The notes below the pieces were generated by a model, which was given only the letters and a program-made list of their open reading frames with translations, was not told the origin of the DNA and ran no database searches. Below are positions 59,355-64,000 of a stretch of 64,000 bases of DNA, in pieces. Numbering within the stretch: the stretch's first letter is position 1; every line of letters starts with the position of its first letter. The stretch is from an uncultured Lachnospiraceae bacterium. Lineage in GTDB: Bacteria; Bacillota; Clostridia; Lachnospirales; Lachnospiraceae. The stretch is from contig ONRZ01000004.1 of assembly GCA_900320345.1 (NCBI GenBank), positions 25,062 through 89,061 on the forward strand. The letters are read 5' to 3'. The position numbers were made by a program, and so were the translations under genes.

Positions 59355-61900
59355 CACTTTGCCTCGTACCAGTCGTCTCCGCTGCTCATCTGCGCCTCAA
59401 GGCGTACCGACAACTGTGCCGCAGCTTCCATTTCCTCTACCAGAAGTGCGCTGACCTTATCCTTCTCATCTATCGCCGTTTCTATGAGCAGTTCGTCATG
59501 TACCTGGAGTATCATCCTTGACTTAAGCCCCTCGGCCTTCAGTCTCCTTAACACCCTTATCATTGCTATCTTCATGATATCCGCAGCCGTTCCCTGGATC
59601 GGTGCGTTCATGGCAACACGTTCCCCGAACGATCTCTGCATGAAGTTACCGCTCGTAAGCTCGGGTACCGGCCTTCTTCTTCCGAACATTGTCGTGACAT
59701 AGCCCTTCTCTTTTGCACCCTTAACAAGCGAATCGACAAATTCCTTTACCTTGGGGTAAGTCTCGAAATACCTGGCTATATAAGACTTTGCTTCTTTAAC
59801 GGAAATGCTTAAGTCCTGGCTTAAACCGAACGAACTTATACCGTAGATGATACCGAAATTAACTGCCTTGGCATTTCGCCTCTGCTGCGGCGTGACTTCG
59901 TCAAACGGTACATGGAAGACCTCCGAAGCCGTGATCCTGTGTATGTCCGCTTCACTGTTATAAGCCTCTATAAGCTTCTCATCACCCGACATATGCGCCA
60001 TGATCCGAAGTTCGATCTGCGAATAATCCGCATCCACGAACGTATAGCCCTCGGCCGGGACAAATATCTTCCTTATAAGCCTGCCCTGTTCCATACGGAC
60101 AGGTATGTTCTGCAGGTTGGGATCCGATGAACTGAGCCTTCCCGTAGCCGTGATCGTCTGATGGAAGGTCGAATGTATCCTGTTATCTTCTCCTATGCAC
60201 GGATACAGTCCGTCAACATATGTTGACTTAAGCTTTGCAAGTCCCCTGTATTTAAGTATATCTGCCACGAACGGATAGTCGGGCGCCAGCTTCTCGAGTA
60301 CCTCTGCCGAAGTCGAATAACCGGTCTTGTTCTTCTTCCCGCCCGGTATCTTCATCCTGTCAAACAGTATATCTCCAAGCTGCTTCGGAGAATTTATATT
60401 AAAATCCTCTCCCGCTTCCTTATGTATGCTCTCTTCGAGTTCTTCTATCTGTACACTCAGTCCCTCACCGTACTCCTTAAGAGCCTCGGGTTTAACGAGC
60501 ATCCCCCACTTCTCCATTTCATACAGGCAGAAGATAAGAGGCATCTCGATCGTCTCAAAAAGCTCAAGCATTCCCATTTTCCTAAGCTTCTCCATCCTGT
60601 CGGGATATGCCTTCACTGCCGCATACGCGGCCAATTTCCTGTCTGCATCCGGTGCATAATCCTTAAGCAGCGGATTGATAAGATAATCGGCTATCTCAAT
60701 GTCGGCAAATCTGTCTGCCATCTCAATATCGGCAAGGTCTTTGAGAATATGCAGCTGCTCCTTAAGTCCGTAGGTTATAAACCTTATACCTCTGCCCTCT
60801 GAAACAAATCCCGTGAACTCTTCGACCACACGATCCCAGTCCTGATCATTTTCAAGATCAAAATAATACAGTCTCTCCTGCGGCAGGCACAGTGACAATC
60901 CCCTCTCATCCTTACCACCGTCATATATGAAAAAACCCGTTTCCCCGCCAGCAGCACTCTCAAGCAGGCTCTTAAGCCTGTCTGCCGTGACTGTTTCCGC
61001 CTTTATATCCACAGCCTCCGTCTTCGTTCCGGCCTCTTCAAAACGCCTGGCGATCTGTTTTAATCCAAGCTTTTTTACCAGTTCAAGCGCTTGCGGTGTA
61101 AACATGTCGGGAATCGCGGTATCTTCTATGGTTATTCCGGTATCAGCAGTGATACAGATCGTAGCAAGCTGCTTACTCAGTACCGCCATATCAAAATTAT
61201 CCCTGAGCGTTTCCTTAACACTCTTTTTGGTTATCTCCTCGATATGTTCCCTGAGGTTATCTATATCATGATACTCTACGAGCAGTTCGGTCGCCGTCTT
61301 CTCACCGATCTTCGGCACACCCGGGATGTTATCCGAAGCATCGCCCATAAGCGCCTTGAGTTCTATTATCTGTAAAGGTTCAAGAGAATATCTTGCGAGC
61401 ACATCCTTCGCATGATAATCCTCTATCTCCGTCTTGCCGCCCTTGGTCTTGGGTATCCTTATCTTGATATGATCGGATGCTATCTGCAGAAGATCCCGGT
61501 CTCCGGATACAAGCGCGACCTCGAAGCCTTCAGCCTCTGCGGTTTTTGCAAGCGTCCCTAAGATATCGTCCGCTTCGAAGCCTTCCTTCTCGACTATGCG
61601 TATGTTCATCTTCAGAAGAAGTTCCTTAAGGATGGGCACCTGCTCCCTGAGTTCATCGGGCATGGGCTTCCTGGTCCCCTTGTACTTATCATACATCTTA
61701 TGCCTGAACGTAGGAGCTTTAAGATCGAACGCTATTGCAAGATATCCCGGTTTCTCCTCATCAAGTATCCTGAACAGGATATTCAGGAAACCATACACCG
61801 CATTGGTATGTATGCCATCCTGGCTGGTGAGCATCGGAATACCGTAAAATGCCCTGTTTATTATGCTGTTTCCGTCTATCAGGACCAGTTTCTTATCCAT
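59354..61900 (-). CDS. polA: DNA polymerase I
   Basis: An 848-aa repair polymerase. The 5'-3' exonuclease domain (1 to about 290) has DGNSIINRAFYG, FEADDILGTLA and DNIPGVPKIGEKTA. The middle domain lacks the DxE residues of a working 3'-5' exonuclease. The polymerase domain has DADYSQIELRIMAHMSGD, RRNAKAVNFGIIYGIS and QVHDELLIE. It follows the zinc-finger gene by 16 bases and overlaps coaE. Confidence 0.98.
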   Translation of the reverse strand: MDKKLVLIDGNSIINRAFYGIPMLTSQDGIHTNAVYGFLNILFRILDEEKPGYLAIAFDLKAPTFRHKMYDKYKGTRKPMPDELREQVPILKELLLKMNIRIVEKEGFEADDILGTLAKTAEAEGFEVALVSGDRDLLQIASDHIKIRIPKTKGGKTEIEDYHAKDVLARYSLEPLQIIELKALMGDASDNIPGVPKIGEKTATELLVEYHDIDNLREHIEEITKKSVKETLRDNFDMAVLSKQLATICITADTGITIEDTAIPDMFTPQALELVKKLGLKQIARRFEEAGTKTEAVDIKAETVTADRLKSLLESAAGGETGFFIYDGGKDERGLSLCLPQERLYYFDLENDQDWDRVVEEFTGFVSEGRGIRFITYGLKEQLHILKDLADIEMADRFADIEIADYLINPLLKDYAPDADRKLAAYAAVKAYPDRMEKLRKMGMLELFETIEMPLIFCLYEMEKWGMLVKPEALKEYGEGLSVQIEELEESIHKEAGEDFNINSPKQLGDILFDRMKIPGGKKNKTGYSTSAEVLEKLAPDYPFVADILKYRGLAKLKSTYVDGLYPCIGEDNRIHSTFHQTITATGRLSSSDPNLQNIPVRMEQGRLIRKIFVPAEGYTFVDADYSQIELRIMAHMSGDEKLIEAYNSEADIHRITASEVFHVPFDEVTPQQRRNAKAVNFGIIYGISSFGLSQDLSISVKEAKSYIARYFETYPKVKEFVDSLVKGAKEKGYVTTMFGRRRPVPELTSGNFMQRSFGERVAMNAPIQGTAADIMKIAMIRVLRRLKAEGLKSRMILQVHDELLIETAIDEKDKVSALLVEEMEAAAQLSVRLEAQMSSGDDWYEAK

Positions 61901-61916
61901 TTAAACCTCAAAAAAC

Positions 61917-62246
61917 TTATAAATAAAACGCGTATACAAATACAAGTTCAAACAAAAGCGCGATACCGGCACATATGAGGATAACCCTTCTCATCATGGT
62001 TATCATCTCGTGCACCTCAACACACTTCTTTGTGTTCCTTATCTTATCCATGAGTGCTCCGTGAAGATCATAGGAACCTTCCTTCTCAAGTCTTAACAAC
62101 GCTTCCTTCAAAAGATAATTGGTCTCCATCTCATCAAAGCAGCTGTTGCATCCCTCTATATGCTCTATGAACTCCCTCATGCGTATCCCTGACAGTTCAT
62201 CATTAATGAACAGGGTAATATAACGCTCCATATCCTGGCACTTCAT
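61917..62246 (-). CDS. Anti-sigma-factor-like zinc-finger membrane protein (zf-HC2)
   Basis: A 109-aa protein. The N-terminal zinc-binding motif is H29xxxC33xxC36 (HIEGCNSC), like anti-sigma factors of the ZAS type. One C-terminal membrane span (VILICAGIALLFELVFVYAF) anchors it. No sigma-factor gene is adjacent, so the partner is unknown. GGAG precedes the ATG at 62246. It is the first gene of the polA operon and has a promoter at 62307-62335. Confidence 0.82.
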   Translation of the reverse strand: MKCQDMERYITLFINDELSGIRMREFIEHIEGCNSCFDEMETNYLLKEALLRLEKEGSYDLHGALMDKIRNTKKCVEVHEMITMMRRVILICAGIALLFELVFVYAFYL

Positions 62247-62306
62247 ATGATCTCCCGTTAGCAATCACATATCATAAGTATATACGGACATAAACACTCA
62301 ACCATA

Positions 62307-62335
62307 ACTATATACCAAATATTGTGGCTGTTCAA
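62307..62335 (-). promoter_or_regulatory. Promoter of the zinc-finger-polA operon
   Basis: On the minus strand TTGAAC (62330-62335) and TATAGT (62307-62312) are 17 bases apart, 60 bases before the first gene. Confidence 0.75.
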
Positions 62336-62391
62336 GTATTTTATACAATATAACCGGACAGCGTATCCTGACATATTTGTGCATACAGGAC

Positions 62392-62440
62392 AAAAAAAGA
62401 TCCGTGATGCGGGGATCAGTCATCCTCCGCTTCACGGATC
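62392..62440 (-). terminator. Intrinsic terminator after the MATE gene
   Basis: On the minus strand GATCCGTGAAGCGGAGG and CCCCGCATCACGGATC pair (arms 62424-62440 and 62399-62414) around a short loop, followed by TTTTTTTG. Confidence 0.9.
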
Positions 62441-62459
62441 TTCATATCATTTTTATCAT

Positions 62460-62476
62460 GGGCACTGTCCGTCCCC
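62460..62476. repeat. REP-like sequence, GGGGACGG core
   Basis: GGGCACTGTCCGTCCCC on the plus strand; read on the minus strand it begins GGGGACGGACAGTGC. It shares the GGGGACGG core with 1660-1688 and abuts the MATE stop codon. Confidence 0.4.
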
Positions 62477-63906
62477 TAACCTCTGCTCCCGTGCTTTACC
62501 GGTACCTTACGGCTTGAGAAGAGAACAGATCTCACGCTGTGTATCAGTTCCTTGTAATGATCGGAAGGTACTATGGCCGCATAGAATGCAAATGCATTTA
62601 TAAGAAGAGCTCCTATCCATGCGCTTATCTCGGCATATGCGGTCGCCCTGAAACCTATCCTTCCTATAAAATAGGATATGACCGTTATCCTGAGTATCAT
62701 CTCAAGTATCCCGGAGAACATCGGGAGTATCGGCTTACCCATCCCCTGAACTCCGTTCCTTACAACAAAAAGTATATCCACGAAGATGATCATGATACCG
62801 CACCTTGGAAGAAATTCACATACAAGAGCGATCTGATCGCTTCCCGACAAAAGGATCCCGCCGAGCTTCTCGGGTATAAATACCATGAGCGATCCCAGTG
62901 TCAGATATGTCACCACCGATATTCCCACGCATACGGCAAGTCCCTGCTTTATCCTTTTTATCTTTCCCGCACCGTAATTCTGGCTGGTATATGCACTCAT
63001 CGCGCTTCCTGCCGTGGATGCCGGGTTCATGAAAAGATTAAGGTATTTGCTGCATGCCGCATAGGCTGCCGTATATACAACGCCGAAGCCGTTTACGAAA
63101 TACTGTACGACCATACATCCAACAGCCGTGATCGAATTCATAAATGCCATCGGAAGTCCGTTCTTAAGAAGCTCGGTGAATATGCTTCTTTCGTTCTTAA
63201 AGTATTTCCTGTCGATCTTCAGCACAGGTATCTTTCTCAGCCTGCTTATGCATATGAACGAAGAAACAACCTGTGAGCACAGCGTTGCGATCGCCGCTCC
63301 TTCCACTCCGGTATGCATCACCAGAATAAACATGCTGTCAAGGAAAAGGTTAAGTACGGAAGATACGATTATCGCCTTTAACGGTGTTCTGCTGTCACCA
63401 AGCGCCCTTAATACCGAAGCCGAGATATTGTAGCATATGCCTGCCGAAAGCCCTCCGAAAACTATGTATCCGTATTTCAGGCTGTCTCCGAAAATAAGGG
63501 CATCCGTCCTCATAAGCCTGAGGGCCGAAGGAAGGAACAGAACGCTGAGTACCGATAGCATCACTGCCAGTACCGCACCCAGTTCGATCACGCCGGCAAA
63601 ACGGTGCTTGAGCGCTTCCTCATCTCTTGCGCCGAAACTCTGTGCAATAAGCACTCCAAAACCGTTGGCCAGTCCGAACGAAAAACCTACTATCAGGAAA
63701 AACAGTGAGCCCATATTCCCGACAGCCGCAAGAGCATTATCTCCAAGACCCTTTCCGACTATCCATGTGTCCGCAAAATTATAAAACTGCTGCAGCATGC
63801 TCGTAAGCAGCAGCGGCCAGTAGAATGACATTATAAGTTTAAAAGGACTGCCCTTTGTAAAATCTATTACCTGCTTTTTTTCAGTATTAACCGAAACTCT
63901 GCTCAT
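62476..63906 (-). CDS. MATE family efflux transporter
   Basis: A 476-aa membrane protein with 12 predicted spans, typical of Na+- or H+-driven multidrug exporters. The start GSPFKLIMSFYWPLLLTSMLQQFYNFADTW is the family signature, and the same fold repeats from about residue 240 (LLKNGLPMAFMNSITAVGCM). GAGG precedes the ATG at 63906. It appears to be a single-gene unit with a terminator; substrate unknown. Confidence 0.93.
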   Translation of the reverse strand: MSRVSVNTEKKQVIDFTKGSPFKLIMSFYWPLLLTSMLQQFYNFADTWIVGKGLGDNALAAVGNMGSLFFLIVGFSFGLANGFGVLIAQSFGARDEEALKHRFAGVIELGAVLAVMLSVLSVLFLPSALRLMRTDALIFGDSLKYGYIVFGGLSAGICYNISASVLRALGDSRTPLKAIIVSSVLNLFLDSMFILVMHTGVEGAAIATLCSQVVSSFICISRLRKIPVLKIDRKYFKNERSIFTELLKNGLPMAFMNSITAVGCMVVQYFVNGFGVVYTAAYAACSKYLNLFMNPASTAGSAMSAYTSQNYGAGKIKRIKQGLAVCVGISVVTYLTLGSLMVFIPEKLGGILLSGSDQIALVCEFLPRCGIMIIFVDILFVVRNGVQGMGKPILPMFSGILEMILRITVISYFIGRIGFRATAYAEISAWIGALLINAFAFYAAIVPSDHYKELIHSVRSVLFSSRKVPVKHGSRG

Positions 63907-63980
63907 TTTAATACCTCGCCCTTATCAGTCTTTATCTTTAATGCGTATACATCGCATTTCCCTTCACTGATTTAGTAAGC

Positions 63981-63986
63981 ATTATA
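63981..63986 (-). promoter_or_regulatory. -10 box upstream of the MATE gene
   Basis: TATAAT on the minus strand, 75 bases before the MATE start. The -35 box would fall at the very end of, or beyond, the window. Confidence 0.5.
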
Positions 63987-64000
63987 GTATGAGCATTTTC

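Noticed and set aside
58824-59702. Plus-strand open frame of 292 codons over coaE and polA
   Set aside because: Antisense to two certain genes; no family features and no ribosome site.

Overview
The window looks like chromosome from a Lachnospiraceae-type member of the Clostridia. The evidence is the gene orders (ispH running into an S1-domain gene, ylxM-ffh-rpsP-khpA-rimM, plsX-acpP-rnc-smc-ftsY), a biotin-dependent sodium-pump decarboxylase cluster, consensus AGGAGG ribosome sites and TTGACA/TATAAT promoters, and small family-specific proteins such as a 58-aa four-cysteine protein. Genus cannot be fixed from sequence alone. No rRNA, tRNA or CRISPR array was seen. Almost all genes lie on the minus strand, so operons read from high to low coordinates.

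Region by region. 1-3.5 kb: start of an S1-domain gene, ispH, cmk, a BaiN/YhiN-type flavoprotein and a TetR regulator. 3.6-9 kb: a five-gene biotin/sodium decarboxylase or transcarboxylase operon. 9-16 kb: scpB, scpA, a membrane phosphoesterase, rpsU, alaS, asnA and a small cysteine protein. 16-19.5 kb: two halves of a heterodimeric ABC exporter. 19.5-25.8 kb: two membrane EAL proteins and a sugar-sensor/GGDEF protein, directly behind rimM.

26.37-37.14 kb: a foreign 10.8-kb element sits between khpA and rimM and splits a normally continuous ribosome/SRP operon. Its two ends carry matching inverted half-sites around a shared CTA, as expected for a large serine recombinase. The recombinase gene has an in-frame amber codon at position 38. 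A second gene is a chimera of a primase-like N terminus and a phage capsid C terminus, also with one amber codon. The cargo is a defence island: a zinc-finger protein of unknown role, a CTAG-type DNA methyltransferase, a Gabija pair (GajA OLD nuclease and GajB UvrD-like helicase), two tandem MjaI-family restriction endonucleases, a C-protein-like controller with candidate operators, and a SymE-like toxin gene with a probable start-proximal frameshift and a structured leader.

37.2-50.2 kb: khpA (with an 18-bp in-frame tandem duplication), rpsP, ffh, ylxM, threonine dehydratase, ftsY, smc, rnc, acpP, plsX, rpmF, pta and a sodium:neurotransmitter-type symporter. 50.3-53.9 kb: the only chromosomal plus-strand genes, a hybrid histidine kinase and tmcAL. 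53.9-62.3 kb: an operon from a zinc-finger anti-sigma-like protein through polA, coaE, an FtsA-like protein, a WalJ-like hydrolase, an ACT protein and a DUF711 protein. 62.5-63.9 kb: a MATE exporter.

The most interesting part is the element: a mobilisation module that looks disabled, carrying what appears to be an intact multi-layer anti-phage cargo inserted in an essential operon.
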